Shown: positions 1 through 7,829 of the stretch, piece by piece
Layout of the letters: each line of letters opens with the position of its first letter
How positions within the stretch are numbered: the first letter of the stretch is position 1
Source: Tepidamorphus gemmatus
Lineage (GTDB): Bacteria > Pseudomonadota > Alphaproteobacteria > Rhizobiales > Tepidamorphaceae
Length of the DNA: 64,000 bases
Assembly: GCF_004346195.1 (NCBI RefSeq)
Contig: NZ_SMAK01000002.1
Location: 372,001 to 436,000 of the forward strand
Direction of reading: 5' to 3'
Notes under the pieces: generated by a model
What the model was told of the DNA's origin: nothing
Seen by the model: only the letters and a program-made list of their open reading frames with translations
Database searches by the model: none
Position numbers and translations under genes: made by a program

Positions 1-429
1 GCCCCATTCCTCGCAGTCACGTTCGCCGACTTCCTCCGGCAGGACGGCGAGGCGCAAGCCAACGCCCTGCCGTTCATTCAGGAAACGCTCGGCAGCGTCG
101 GGCTGGACAGCACCGATTGGGAGGCCGACGAAGATCCCGAGTGGCATGAATACCAGTGGGACGGAACGACCGATCGCGGCTTGCTCGGAAAGGCCGAACG
201 CATGGTCGGCGCGTTCCTCGACAGTGCCCGAGCCCTGTCCGAACTGATCAACCGCTACAAGCTTCAGGAAATCGACCGCGCCCTTGCCGAGATCGAGCGG
301 GCCGACCTGTCCGACCCTGAGGCGAAGAAACAGGCGCTCGCCGACGTGGTGCGCCTCAACGCCCTACGGAAGCGGCTTCACAAGGAAGTCCGCTACTCGT
401 TCCCCGCAACCGTCGTGAAAGGAGAATGA
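1..429 (+). CDS. Hypothetical protein, 5' end outside the window
   Basis: The reading frame is open from base 1, so the gene begins upstream of the window and at least 142 residues are present. A TTG at 181 is in frame, but the sequence before it has the same protein-like composition, so I take 181 as internal. The visible part has an acidic, Trp/Asp/Glu-rich stretch (about residues 37-57) followed by a helical, charged region with alternating Glu/Lys/Arg and Leu, ending with a basic C-terminus and a TGA at 427-429. I do not recognise the family. It lies in the accessory tract left of the tRNA-Leu gene and is followed 28 bases later by a strong hairpin, which suggests the end of a transcription unit. 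Confidence 0.55.
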   Translation, partial: APFLAVTFADFLRQDGEAQANALPFIQETLGSVGLDSTDWEADEDPEWHEYQWDGTTDRGLLGKAERMVGAFLDSARALSELINRYKLQEIDRALAEIERADLSDPEAKKQALADVVRLNALRKRLHKEVRYSFPATVVKGE

Positions 430-457
430 ACGCCCGGCAGAGACACCGCGAATGCAA

Positions 458-481
458 GCGACGCGGCCGAAGCCGCGTCGC
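458..481 (+). terminator. Hairpin after the first gene, terminator-like
   Basis: A perfect 10-bp inverted repeat (GCGACGCGGC at 458-467 with GCCGCGTCGC at 472-481) surrounds a CGAA tetraloop, 28 bases after the stop at 429. No T-run follows, so it may stabilise or trim the mRNA end rather than act as an intrinsic terminator. Confidence 0.4.
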
Positions 482-552
482 CGGAAGCCTACCCGACTTC
501 AACCCGTCCGGTGGCGTTGCGATCGCCCCGGCGAGCAGAGGATGACGCTAGC

Positions 553-827
553 ATGACTTATATGAAGTTCGCAAAAACCGCGTTGTCGTCCGGAGTGGAC
601 ATCTTCAAGAATGAACTTTCGCTCGACGAGTTCGCCCTCGTCTGGCGCGAGACGATGTTCCCCCATTTATTCATCACGACTTCGAAGAGGCCCGCGTTGT
701 CGTTGTCGAGGGCGAAGTCGTCGTGCTGCTGAAGCACGACAGACATCGACACGCGATCGTTCGGCGCGGCGTGATGATCAACGTGGATGATGGTGTCCAT
801 TCCGGACCCAGCGGACCGGGCGCATAA
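553..827 (+). pseudogene. Probable frameshifted small gene
   Basis: From the ATG at 553 the frame codes a protein-like N-terminus up to MFPHLF (655-672) and then degrades into a Ser/Arg/Lys-rich tail ending at 732. A -1 shift near the CCCCC run at 660-664 restores a plausible continuation (HHDFEEARVVVVEGEVVVLL and onward) that stays open to TAA at 825-827. The combined product would be about 90 residues. No classical slippery heptamer (X XXY YYZ) is present, so decay or a sequencing error in the C-run is more likely than programmed frameshifting. The family is not recognised. Confidence 0.3.
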
Positions 828-906
828 CGCCCGCCCTCACAGCACCACCGCGCCCGGCAGGTCCGGGCGCGGAGTTCCCCGAACATCAATCCCATAGGAG
901 GCAGTC

Positions 907-1152
907 TTGCCCAGTGACCACACTCGCCGCGCCATCGCGGCATACTTCCGAGCCGGCGGCATCGACCAGCCGAGCAACGCATCCGGCATCCGCGTCGCGA
1001 ACGGGCTTCGCTATGTGCACCTGTTCAACGCGCGTGGCACGCTCGCCGTCTATCGCATCCTGAACAGCGGCAAGCTCCGGCGCCTGAGGCGGTGGCCGCC
1101 GACTCTCAACGTCGTCCAGATCGTCAACGTGCAGCCGCGCGCCGCAGCCTGA
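907..1152 (+). CDS. Small hypothetical protein (81 aa)
   Basis: TTG start at 907 is chosen because a textbook Shine-Dalgarno AGGAGG lies at 896-901 with 5 bases of spacing. The product is a small basic protein with alternating hydrophobic and Arg residues (RYVHLFNARGTLAVYRIL region), ending in Ala-rich sequence. I do not recognise it; small basic proteins like this are common in mobile or phage-derived tracts. A long GC-rich hairpin begins 22 bases after the stop, so it looks like a single-gene unit within the accessory region. Confidence 0.5.
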   Translation: MPSDHTRRAIAAYFRAGGIDQPSNASGIRVANGLRYVHLFNARGTLAVYRILNSGKLRRLRRWPPTLNVVQIVNVQPRAAA

Positions 1153-1174
1153 CGCGACAAGCCCACACTCGCCT

Positions 1175-1209
1175 CAGAGGGCGCCCCGGTTCGCCGGTGG
1201 CGCCCTCTG
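1175..1209 (+). terminator. Long GC-rich hairpin after the 81-aa gene
   Basis: An 11-bp perfect stem (CAGAGGGCGCC at 1175-1185 with GGCGCCCTCTG at 1199-1209) encloses a second CCGG-TTCG-CCGG hairpin, giving about 15 paired bases with a UUCG loop. It starts 22 bases past the stop at 1152. There is no T-tract, so termination is inferred from position and stability only. Confidence 0.5.
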
Positions 1210-1210
1210 C

Positions 1211-1537
1211 ATGATGCTGATCTCGCTGCGGCCGATCATCGGCATGATGGTGATGGTGGCGGTGACTATCGTCGTCGTCATGCTCATGTTGACCGTCAGC
1301 ATCACCGCGCAGCCGAAGCGCCAAAGGCATTACCACATTAGCCGCTGCCCCGCGTCGTCGGTGACAACGCCGTTTGCTGCTGTTCCTGTTGCTGCTGCTG
1401 ATCGTCGGCATGTGATGATCGTGGTGATGCCGATCATCGTCATGATGGTGATGACGATGATCGGCATCCTCGTCGGTATCGTCGTCGCACCAACCGTGGA
1501 ACGCTGGACGTTGTCGAACGTATTTATTATTGTGTAA
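1211..1537. repeat. Low-complexity GAT/ATG-rich segment with near-repeat
   Basis: This stretch is dominated by permutations of GATGATGGTG and its complement. A 26-base unit at 1231-1256 recurs at 1429-1454 with two mismatches. Both strands stay open: the plus frame would give a 108-residue protein with two Met/Val/Ile-rich hydrophobic stretches, the minus frame a His/Asp-rich protein. Neither has a ribosome binding site or normal residue composition, so I treat it as low-complexity repeat DNA. If either frame is real, the hydrophobic plus-strand product (start 1211) is the better guess, at low confidence. Confidence 0.5.
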
Positions 1538-1577
1538 GCGTTCGTCAGCTATGACGCTTGGCGTCGGAGTGTGAGAG

Positions 1578-1769
1578 ATGACCGTCGTTGCCCACGTTGC
1601 CCACGCCGCTCCCGGTCGCATGAACGACGAGCAGCGCATGCGTGCAAACGCGGCGCTGCGCCGTAGTGGCATCGAGTATCAGATTGTAGGCGATGTTGAT
1701 ATGCGCGAAATGGCGCGCGCAATTTCGCGGCGATTTCCGAAGACCACCGAAAAGCTCGCAAAGAGCTGA
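1578..1769 (+). CDS. Small protein upstream of doc, putative antitoxin
   Basis: This encodes 63 residues from ATG 1578, or 49 from the in-frame ATG 1620. It ends at 1769, three bases before the GTG of the Doc/Fic gene, so the two are almost certainly cotranscribed and translationally coupled. It is charged and helical, with a basic C-terminus (ISRRFPKTTEKLAKS). Doc toxins are normally neutralised by a Phd/YefM-type antitoxin from the gene directly upstream; this product is shorter than Phd and I see no clear Phd fold signature. The antitoxin role is inferred from position and size. Base composition is less GC-rich than the core genes. Confidence 0.55.
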   Translation: MTVVAHVAHAAPGRMNDEQRMRANAALRRSGIEYQIVGDVDMREMARAISRRFPKTTEKLAKS

Positions 1770-1772
1770 GTT

Positions 1773-2261
1773 GTGGGAGAGCCGTTTTGGCTCGACGCCG
1801 AGCAGATAATTGAGCAGAATCAGGCGCTTGTTGAGGAAACAGGCGAGCCTTTCTTTTTGCGCAATGAAGGAGGCCTTCATAGCGCGACTGTCGCACCTAT
1901 CAACTACTACCACTACAGTAACGAACGAGATCTTATAGTCCTAGCATGCGTTTTGATGCGTGCGATTGCGCAAAACCATCCATTCGAGCAAGGCAACAAG
2001 CGCACGGCCTTTGTCGCGGCCGCTGCTTTTCTGCTGATCAATGGAATTGTCTTTGATCCGCCTGACATTAGCACACCCGTCGCCGATCTATTACTGGAGT
2101 TCATAGATACCCATATGGACCTCCCGCCGTTTGTCGACCGATTTCGGCAGCTTGTGCCCGACTGGCAATATGGACACGCTGCAACAGACAACACGGTGCC
2201 TGCCGAGGACTATCTCGCGCACCTTTGGTTCCAAATTAGTCGAGACGCTTCTGACAAGTGA
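1773..2261 (+). CDS. doc: Doc-type Fic-domain toxin
   Basis: This 162-aa protein has the Fic/Doc active-site loop HPFEQGNKRTA at about residues 69-79, matching H-x-F-x-(D/E/N)-x-N-K-R-T. In Doc enzymes the loop phosphorylates elongation factor Tu, stopping translation; most other Fic proteins AMPylate targets. Here the fifth position is Gln instead of the usual acidic or Asn residue that helps bind Mg2+. The length is slightly above the 120-135 aa typical of Doc. The GTG start is three bases after the upstream small gene, the usual toxin-antitoxin arrangement. Its codons and GC are visibly lower than the core genome, and it sits in the tract next to tRNA-Leu, so horizontal acquisition is likely. 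The stop abuts the stop of the convergent gene at 2262. Confidence 0.8.
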   Translation: MGEPFWLDAEQIIEQNQALVEETGEPFFLRNEGGLHSATVAPINYYHYSNERDLIVLACVLMRAIAQNHPFEQGNKRTAFVAAAAFLLINGIVFDPPDISTPVADLLLEFIDTHMDLPPFVDRFRQLVPDWQYGHAATDNTVPAEDYLAHLWFQISRDASDK

Positions 2262-2564
2262 TTAGCGTTGCAGTCCCCTCACCACCCGCAACCTAGCCAT
2301 CCCCGGCGGCAGGTCCGGCGGGCGCGGCGCGCCCTGAACGTCTATCAGCGTCGCCCTGCACTCGTCACCGCGCGGTCGCCTGCGATCCGCTCCCGTCCGC
2401 CATGCGCAATCCCTCGTCAGCCTCTCGACAACCGTCGACGCGCCGAACGTCGCGGCGAGCGGTGCGAGGCGATATTTCCCGGATCGGCCGCACCGATCGC
2501 AGCTACGACGACAAACCAGTGCAATTCTGACGGCTGATTCCAAGTCGTTCACGCTCAGGCACAA
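2262..2564 (-). CDS. Small protein with CxxCGR zinc-ribbon-like motif
   Basis: This encodes up to 100 residues from a TTG at 2564; a GTG four codons later is an alternative start. The core reads CDRCGRSGKYRLAPLAATFG, followed after a variable segment by ERLTRDC and ECRATL and a Pro-rich end with DLPP. This resembles the short zinc-ribbon proteins scattered through alphaproteobacterial prophages and islands, which share a CxRCGRxGRYRL start and a later DC..C pair; that resemblance is from memory and not tested. No function is known to me. It follows immediately after the membrane-protein gene on the same strand and faces doc tail to tail. Confidence 0.5.
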   Translation of the reverse strand: MCLSVNDLESAVRIALVCRRSCDRCGRSGKYRLAPLAATFGASTVVERLTRDCAWRTGADRRRPRGDECRATLIDVQGAPRPPDLPPGMARLRVVRGLQR

Positions 2565-2897
2565 TCAGAGACTAAGTGCCCAAACTGCGCCAAGAACGAC
2601 TCCAATAGGGAAACCCAGAATCACGTATGTGGGGCCAAGCGGCAACATCGAATACAGGATTGCAGAACAGACCAATGAGACCATGATCGTCAAAACGGGA
2701 AGCCACCAATCGAGGTATATGAACCCTGCAACAATCATTGATAATATGGCAACTGTGCAAATCAATCCACCGAAAAGAGTCATTAAAATCGATGGAATCC
2801 CCGGAGTGGCCATTGTTCCGAGGCTTTTACCGGATTCATTTGACGCGTAACTCGCAAGCACTAAGAAGAACAATGAAGATATGTAGACAGGATCCAT
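2565..2897 (-). CDS. Small hypothetical membrane protein (110 aa)
   Basis: The product is strongly hydrophobic, with about three to four membrane segments: an N-terminal one (ISSLFFLVLASYA), a central pair around LMTLFGGLICTVAILSMIVA and WLPVLTIMVSLVCSAIL, and a C-terminal one (VILGFPIGVVLGAVWAL). No cysteine or charged motif suggests a function. The DNA is markedly AT-richer than the core genome, consistent with foreign origin. An AGAGG lies about 14 bases before the ATG, a loose ribosome site. It may be cotranscribed with the zinc-ribbon gene that begins where it stops. Confidence 0.5.
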   Translation of the reverse strand: MDPVYISSLFFLVLASYASNESGKSLGTMATPGIPSILMTLFGGLICTVAILSMIVAGFIYLDWWLPVLTIMVSLVCSAILYSMLPLGPTYVILGFPIGVVLGAVWALSL

Positions 2898-3186
2898 TGC
2901 GTATTATCGTTCCTCTATGAGAGCGGGCTGCTGCCTAGCGTGTTCCAACCGTTGCTTTACGCCAATTTCGTTCAGAATCACATGAATCTCTGTTTCTGGG
3001 AACTGATGCTACGTGATTCGGCGACGACGAAGGGATAGACAGGCAGGCGCATGGCGGGTCGAGAAAATAGGGGGAACAACTCCTCGATCCTCCTCGCTCA
3101 CGGGTTACAACCGATGTTACAAATGTTGTTACAAACACTCATACGAACCCATAATTAAGTATATGAAATAAAACGACAATTTTGAA
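2898..3186. other. Gene-free stretch between island genes and tRNA-Leu
   Basis: No convincing gene lies here. The stretch holds three direct copies of GTTACAA at 3104, 3116 and 3128 (exact 12-bp period) and then an AT-rich segment (about 3145-3186) running to the tRNA 3' end. The position suits an element boundary (attL/attR) with recombinase or regulator binding sites, but I see only one copy of the tRNA 3' end in this window. Confidence 0.5.
3104..3134 (+). repeat. Three GTTACAA direct repeats, 12-bp period
   Basis: Identical heptamers sit at 3104-3110, 3116-3122 and 3128-3134, separated by five unrelated bases each. A strict period near one helical turn is typical of binding sites for a DNA-binding protein (operator, iteron or recombinase arm sites). 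They lie 53 bases from the 3' end of the tRNA-Leu gene. Confidence 0.6.
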
Positions 3187-3271
3187 TGGTGCGGGCGGCG
3201 GGAGTCGAACCCGCATGGATTGCTCCGAGGGATTTTAAGTCCCTTGCGTCTACCGGTTCCGCCACGCCCGC
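3187..3271 (-). tRNA. tRNA-Leu (anticodon UAA)
   Basis: On the minus strand an 85-base cloverleaf runs from GCGGGCG (3271) to CGCCCGC plus A and an encoded CCA (3187-3189). The acceptor stem is seven perfect pairs, the TΨC arm contains GGGTTCGACTCCC, and the anticodon stem GGGA/TCCC closes the loop CTTAAAA, giving anticodon TAA. The long variable arm marks a class II (leucine/serine type) tRNA. The 3' end faces the accessory tract, the usual orientation for integration by tyrosine recombinases. Confidence 0.97.
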
Positions 3272-3347
3272 GGAAGTCGCCATCCCCGGCGATACAGCTT
3301 CGTAGCGGCGTCGACAACCGTTGCGGGGATCCCGTCCGGCGGGCCGG

Positions 3348-3854
3348 TCAGCGGCCGTTGCCGGCGTCCCGCGATGCCGTGCGCGGCTTCAGGGCGAGAA
3401 TGCGCTCGACGTGGCGCAGCACCGTGAGGATGACGATGCCCAGCAGCGTGGCGAGAAAGGCGACGGCCCAGGCGCCGACCCCACAGGCCAGGCCAATCGC
3501 GCCGGCAAGCCACAGCCCCGCACCCGTCGTCAGACCGCGCACGCGGTCGCCGCCCCGGATGATGGTGCCGGCCGCCAGGAAGGCCACCCCGGCCGTTACC
3601 GCCTCGATGATGCGGACCGGATCGGCGTTGTCGATGCCCTCGCGGGTCGCCTGCGCCACGATCTCGAAGGCAAGGATGGCGAATGTGGCCGCCGCGAGCG
3701 AAACCAGCATGTGGGTGCGAAGGCCGGCGGACACGCTGCGGACTTCGCGATCGAAACCGATCACCAGGCCGAACCCCGCAGCGACGGCCATGCGACTGCA
3801 GATTGCCGCAAGGCCAAACTCGGTCGAGAAGCCGCCGGAGAGGAGCTCGATCAC
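3348..3854 (-). CDS. MgtC/SapB family membrane protein
   Basis: A 168-aa protein with about four hydrophobic segments and the family's N-terminal signature around LVIGFDREVRSVSAGLRTHM (small-residue helix followed by G-x-x-R-E and GLRTH). A middle segment, AVTAGVAFLAAGTIIRGG, is also characteristic. MgtC-family proteins sit in the inner membrane and influence Mg2+/ATP homeostasis; the exact role of the generic family members is unsettled. The GTG start at 3854 lies 6 bases after the stop of the phosphoribosyltransferase gene, so the two are probably cotranscribed. The gene is the first core gene beyond the tRNA. Confidence 0.85.
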   Translation of the reverse strand: MIELLSGGFSTEFGLAAICSRMAVAAGFGLVIGFDREVRSVSAGLRTHMLVSLAAATFAILAFEIVAQATREGIDNADPVRIIEAVTAGVAFLAAGTIIRGGDRVRGLTTGAGLWLAGAIGLACGVGAWAVAFLATLLGIVILTVLRHVERILALKPRTASRDAGNGR

Positions 3855-3860
3855 CTCGGC

Positions 3861-4367
3861 TCAGCCTCCTCCCGACTGGGCGATCGGCGGCTGGAAGGCC
3901 AGTCCCGTATCCCATGGAAAGTAGATCCAGGTATCCTGGCTCACTTCGGTGATGAAGGTATCGACGAGCGGACGGCCCATCGGCTTGGCGTAGACGGTCG
4001 CGAAATGGGCCTTGGGGAGGATCTCGCGTACGACACGGGCGGTCTTTCCGGTGTCGACGAGGTCATCGACGATCAGGACGGCCGAGCCGTCGCCGCCATT
4101 GAGGTCAATGACCTTATGGCTGACTGGCTTGATGACGTCGAGACTGCCTTGGGTCTTGTAGTCGTGATAGGACGCGACGCCCACCGTCTCGATGATGCGG
4201 ATGCCGAGCTCCCGCGCGACGATCGCGGTCGGAACCAGACCGCCGCGGGTGACGCAGACGATTGCCTGCCAGGTTCCAATTCCGGCCAGCCGCCATGCCA
4301 GCGCGCGTGCATCCCTGTGAAACTGATCCCACGACACGGGGAACGCCTTCTCTGCTCCGGGCGACAT
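3861..4367 (-). CDS. gpt: Xanthine/guanine phosphoribosyltransferase
   Basis: A 168-aa type I phosphoribosyltransferase. The PRPP-binding loop is seen as [13 protein letters not shown] (about residues 96-108), preceded by the N-terminal [10 protein letters not shown] loop and followed by YAKP and the C-terminal TWIYFPWD, which matches the Gpt subgroup. It transfers phosphoribose from PRPP to xanthine or guanine in purine salvage, in the cytoplasm. A strong GAGGAGG precedes the ATG. It lies 17 bases downstream of the CinA-like gene and just before the mgtC-like gene on the same strand, suggesting a three-gene unit. Confidence 0.92.
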   Translation of the reverse strand: MSPGAEKAFPVSWDQFHRDARALAWRLAGIGTWQAIVCVTRGGLVPTAIVARELGIRIIETVGVASYHDYKTQGSLDVIKPVSHKVIDLNGGDGSAVLIVDDLVDTGKTARVVREILPKAHFATVYAKPMGRPLVDTFITEVSQDTWIYFPWDTGLAFQPPIAQSGGG

Positions 4368-4384
4368 GCCGGCCTCCTCGGTGG

Positions 4385-5149
4385 TCAGGGTCGGACCTCG
4401 GCCAGCAACCGCTCGACGAGCGCCCGAACCTGCGCCTCGGCGGCGTCGAGCGCAGCGGTGTCGCGTGAGCGGAGAACGAGCGAGGTGGTGAACTGGTTTC
4501 CGTCGAAATGGGGATAGCTGCCGATCATCACCTGCGGAAAGGCGGCCTGAATGTCGCCGAGGGGTCCGCCGACGTCGCCCTCCTTGATTCCCCGGCCCTC
4601 GACCGTCCGGGATTCGATGACGGTCCCGGTCCGCAGCGTCGGCGCGATCGCATCGAGCATGGCGTGCATGACCGAGGGGATGCCGGCCATGACATAGACG
4701 TTGCCGATGCGCCAGCCGGGCGCCTTCGAAACGGTGTTCTCGATCAGCTCGGAACCCACCGGCATGCGCGCCATCCGCAGGCGCGCCTCGTTGAGGCGAT
4801 CGCCGAGATACGCCTTCAGGATCTCTACGGCACGCGGATCGTGATGCACAGGCACGCCGAACGCCTCGGCGATGCCGTCCGCAGTGATGTCGTCGTGGGT
4901 CGGACCGATGCCGCCCGTGGTGAAGACATAGGTATAGCGCCCGCGCAGGGCGTTGACCGCCGCGGCGATCTCGGAGACGACGTCCGGAACGATGCGCGCC
5001 TCGCGCAGGTCGATACCGAGCGCGGTGAGATATTCCGCGATATAGCCGATATTGCGATCCTTGGTGCGGCCGGAGAGGATCTCGTCGCCGATCACGAGGA
5101 CCGCCGCCGTCACCACCTCGCCGCCGTCACCCGCTGTCGCCTCGCCCAT
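4385..5149 (-). CDS. CinA-like molybdopterin-binding domain protein
   Basis: 254 residues comprising one MoCF-biosynthesis/CinA N-terminal domain: [17 protein letters not shown] near the start, [14 protein letters not shown] in the middle (the GGxGPTxDD signature) and [12 protein letters not shown]. Full-length CinA also carries a C-terminal NMN deamidase domain, which is absent here, as is common for stand-alone alphaproteobacterial homologues. A role in NAD-related pyrophosphatase or nucleotide clean-up chemistry is possible but not shown. The gene is divergent from sfsA and heads the gpt/mgtC unit. Confidence 0.85.
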   Translation of the reverse strand: MGEATAGDGGEVVTAAVLVIGDEILSGRTKDRNIGYIAEYLTALGIDLREARIVPDVVSEIAAAVNALRGRYTYVFTTGGIGPTHDDITADGIAEAFGVPVHHDPRAVEILKAYLGDRLNEARLRMARMPVGSELIENTVSKAPGWRIGNVYVMAGIPSVMHAMLDAIAPTLRTGTVIESRTVEGRGIKEGDVGGPLGDIQAAFPQVMIGSYPHFDGNQFTTSLVLRSRDTAALDAAEAQVRALVERLLAEVRP

Positions 5150-5259
5150 CGGTCCGCCTCGGTTGCGCCTGGGTGGCCGGTGGTCTATCGCAGGGCCGAT
5201 AATCGCTCAAGTGGATCGACTTCGAGAACAGGATCGCGGCAGCGGCGGACGGACCTTCG

Positions 5260-5973
5260 ATGCGCTTCGCAGCCCCTCTCACCGAAGGCCGGCTGGTCCG
5301 CCGCTACAAGCGGTTCCTGGCCGATGTCGCGCTTGCGGACGGGCGAACCGTCACGGCGCATTGCGCGAATCCCGGCTCGATGCTCGGACTCGCCGATCCG
5401 GGACTGCGGGTCTGGCTGTCGGCCGCCTACGATCCCAAGCGCAAGCTCGCCTGGTCGCTGGAGCTGGTGGAGGTCGATCTCGGGGCGGGGCCGGCCATCG
5501 TCGGCATCAATACCGGCCATCCGAACCGTCTCGTCGCCGAGGCGGTCGGATCGGGTCTGGTACCCGAACTTGCGGGCTACGAGGACTTGCGGCGGGAGGT
5601 CAAGTATGGACGCAACAGCCGCATCGACCTGCTGCTGACGCGCTGCGCGCATCCCGACTGCTATGTCGAGGTTAAGAACGTCCATCTGATGCGGACGGCA
5701 GGACTGGCCGAGTTTCCCGACTCGGTGACCGCGCGCGGAGCCAAGCATCTGGACGAACTCGCCGCCATGGTCGGCCGCGGCGCCCGCGCGGTGATGTTCT
5801 TCCTCGTGCAGCGCGGCGATGCCGACCGGCTGGCGATCGCCCGCGACATCGATCCGGGTTACGCGGCGGCGCTCGCACGCGCCCGCTCGGCAGGCGTCGA
5901 GGTGCTCGCATACCGCTGCAAGGTCACGCCCGAGGCAATCGAGCTCGATGCGCCGTTGACCTGCGAGGATTAG
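5260..5973 (+). CDS. sfsA: SfsA, sugar fermentation stimulation homologue
   Basis: 237 aa, the usual SfsA length. Family landmarks are [12 protein letters not shown] at the N-terminus, [12 protein letters not shown], the nuclease-like segment RIDLLL and [11 protein letters not shown], then [16 protein letters not shown] and AVMFFLVQR. SfsA proteins combine an OB-like and a PD-(D/E)XK-like fold and bind DNA; they were named for a maltose-metabolism effect in E. coli, and their physiological role elsewhere is unclear. The 3' end overlaps by four bases with the convergent FkbM methyltransferase gene. Confidence 0.92.
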   Translation: MRFAAPLTEGRLVRRYKRFLADVALADGRTVTAHCANPGSMLGLADPGLRVWLSAAYDPKRKLAWSLELVEVDLGAGPAIVGINTGHPNRLVAEAVGSGLVPELAGYEDLRREVKYGRNSRIDLLLTRCAHPDCYVEVKNVHLMRTAGLAEFPDSVTARGAKHLDELAAMVGRGARAVMFFLVQRGDADRLAIARDIDPGYAAALARARSAGVEVLAYRCKVTPEAIELDAPLTCED

Positions 5974-6857
5974 CAGCCGTCGCGCTCCAGCACTACGTTG
6001 AGGCGGGTTTCGGCGATGATGGCATAGCCCATCGCCTCGAGTTCGGCGATGCAGTCCGTCTGCCAGCGGCCGCGTGCATTCTCGACGATGAACAGACGCG
6101 GCAACAGACGCGGCGGCGCATCGCGCAGGAATGGAATCAGGATCAGATCTTCGGCGCCTTCCACGTCGATCTTGATGGCGTCAATATGGTCGAGCCCCTC
6201 GTCTTCGATGAGACCGAGCAGTGTACGGGCCGGGACCTGCACCGACTGTCCCTCCTCCAGTGGGGCGCCCTGGAACTTCACGCTCGACTCACCCTTGTTG
6301 CGGGTGGCCAGGAACAGCGTCATCTCGCCCTCCCTGTCGGCGAGCGCGCATCCAATCGCCTTCACGGTTCCCGACGGATTGAGCGAAATGTTGGCGACGA
6401 GCCGCTCGAACACGTCCGGCTGCGGCTCGATCGCCAGGATGCGCGCGCCGTGCCCGGCGAGACCCGCAACGAACAGCGAATAGGCACCGATGTTCGCGCC
6501 GATGTCGATGAACACGAAATCGGCGCCGATCCGACCTGCGAGAAGCTGGCGTTCCAGCGGATCGAAGAACTGGGGCGTGAACAGGATGCGCTTCTCGGAC
6601 ACGTTGTTGAACGGATACAGGCGCATCCGCTGGCCGAACACCTCCACGTCAAGCGAGCCGCGGAACGTCATCATCGCCAGACGGCGCGCCAGAAAGGCGC
6701 AGCGCTTGCCCAGCCACGTGTCCGGCCGAGAGCGGGTAAAATCGATCAGACGAGCCTGCAGGGCGCTCGGTGCAAAGGTGCCGAAGGCAGGCGCGTCGCG
6801 CGCGGTGCCGGCGTCGCTGTGGTTGTGTTCGATCATCTGGCCGAGAGACCACAACAC
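5970..6857 (-). CDS. FkbM family methyltransferase
   Basis: A 295-aa SAM-dependent methyltransferase. The SAM-binding region is [16 protein letters not shown] (about residues 113-128), followed by [11 protein letters not shown], the acidic loop typical of the fold, and [16 protein letters not shown], the FkbM hallmark (KIDVEGxE). FkbM enzymes O-methylate sugars or other hydroxyls on polysaccharides and natural products. No glycan gene cluster surrounds it, so the substrate is unknown. It is convergent with sfsA and divergent from map. Confidence 0.88.
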   Translation of the reverse strand: MLWSLGQMIEHNHSDAGTARDAPAFGTFAPSALQARLIDFTRSRPDTWLGKRCAFLARRLAMMTFRGSLDVEVFGQRMRLYPFNNVSEKRILFTPQFFDPLERQLLAGRIGADFVFIDIGANIGAYSLFVAGLAGHGARILAIEPQPDVFERLVANISLNPSGTVKAIGCALADREGEMTLFLATRNKGESSVKFQGAPLEEGQSVQVPARTLLGLIEDEGLDHIDAIKIDVEGAEDLILIPFLRDAPPRLLPRLFIVENARGRWQTDCIAELEAMGYAIIAETRLNVVLERDGC

Positions 6858-6997
6858 GCGCCGGCACGCAAGGGAACGCCTAGCGGCAGCGAAGCGCGGC
6901 TTGCGTGCCGTCGCCGTTCCACTACATTCGGCCTTACGTATTACTCTGACCAGGCCCGCTCCGGATGGGGCTGGTCGGGAGCGTCCGGATATCCATC

Positions 6998-7825
6998 ATG
7001 AATTACATCGACGCCAGCATCGCGCCGGCACGCAATACCGGCGAGATCAAGCTTCATGGACCCGAGGCATTCGAGGGCATGCGCAAGGCCGGCAAGCTCA
7101 CGGCCGAGGCGCTTGATCTCGTCGCCGGCTTGGTCAAGCCTGGTGTCACCACCGCAGCGATCGACGACATTGTCTATCAGTTCGCCCGCGACAACGGGGC
7201 GTATCCTGCCTCGCTGCTCTACCGCGGCTATCCGAAGGCGATCTGTACGTCGATCAACCATGTGGTCTGCCATGGCATTCCCAACGAGAAGCCGCTGCGC
7301 GAGGGGGATATCGTCAATGTCGACGTAACGCTGATCGTCGATGGCTGGTACGGCGATTCGAGTCGCATGTATCCGGTCGGCGAGATCTCGCGACGGGCCG
7401 AGCGTCTGATCGAGGTGACGTGGGAGGCGATGATGCGCGGCATCGGCGCGGTCCGTCCGGGCAACACGACCGGGGATATCGGTGCCGCGATACAGAGCTA
7501 TGCCGAGGCGGAGCGGACATCGGTGGTTCGTGATTTCTGTGGCCATGGCCTCGGCCGTGTGTTCCATGATACCCCGAACATCCTGCATTTTGGCGAACCC
7601 GGCGAGGGCATCGAGCTGAGGCCCGGGATGCTGTTCACCATCGAGCCGATGATCAACCTGGGCCGTCCGCACGTGAAGGTGCTCGGCGATGGCTGGACGG
7701 CGGTCACGCGCGACCGCTCGCTGTCGGCACAGTTCGAGCACACGGTCGGGGTCACGGACGACGGGGTCGAGATCTTCACCCTATCGCCGGCCGGCCTCGA
7801 CAAGCCGCCCTATCGTAGAGCGTGA
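6998..7825 (+). CDS. map: Type I methionine aminopeptidase
   Basis: This removes N-terminal Met from nascent proteins. The start is set at ATG 6998 (MNYIDAS), giving 275 aa; the frame extends upstream to 6965 but that extension has no family similarity. Metal ligands of the pita-bread fold are visible: [13 protein letters not shown] (Asp pair), [10 protein letters not shown] (His), FTIEPM (Glu) and QFEHT (Glu). It is four bases before radC, so the two are cotranscribed. The nearby Anbu protease, which needs Met removal to expose Thr1, would depend on this or another Map. Confidence 0.95.
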   Translation: MNYIDASIAPARNTGEIKLHGPEAFEGMRKAGKLTAEALDLVAGLVKPGVTTAAIDDIVYQFARDNGAYPASLLYRGYPKAICTSINHVVCHGIPNEKPLREGDIVNVDVTLIVDGWYGDSSRMYPVGEISRRAERLIEVTWEAMMRGIGAVRPGNTTGDIGAAIQSYAEAERTSVVRDFCGHGLGRVFHDTPNILHFGEPGEGIELRPGMLFTIEPMINLGRPHVKVLGDGWTAVTRDRSLSAQFEHTVGVTDDGVEIFTLSPAGLDKPPYRRA

Positions 7826-7829
7826 GCCA

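Noticed and set aside
1211-1537. Possible CRISPR-like array
   Set aside because: The repeats are low-complexity, only one unit recurs, and there are no regular spacers; no cas genes are present.
1124-1672. His/Asp-rich 182-codon minus-strand frame
   Set aside because: Composition comes from the GAT-rich repeats; no ribosome binding site, and it overlaps the hairpin and the start of the toxin-associated gene.
2935-3138. 67-codon minus-strand frame beside the tRNA
   Set aside because: Ser/Arg-rich composition without protein-like pattern; it runs through the GTTACAA repeats.
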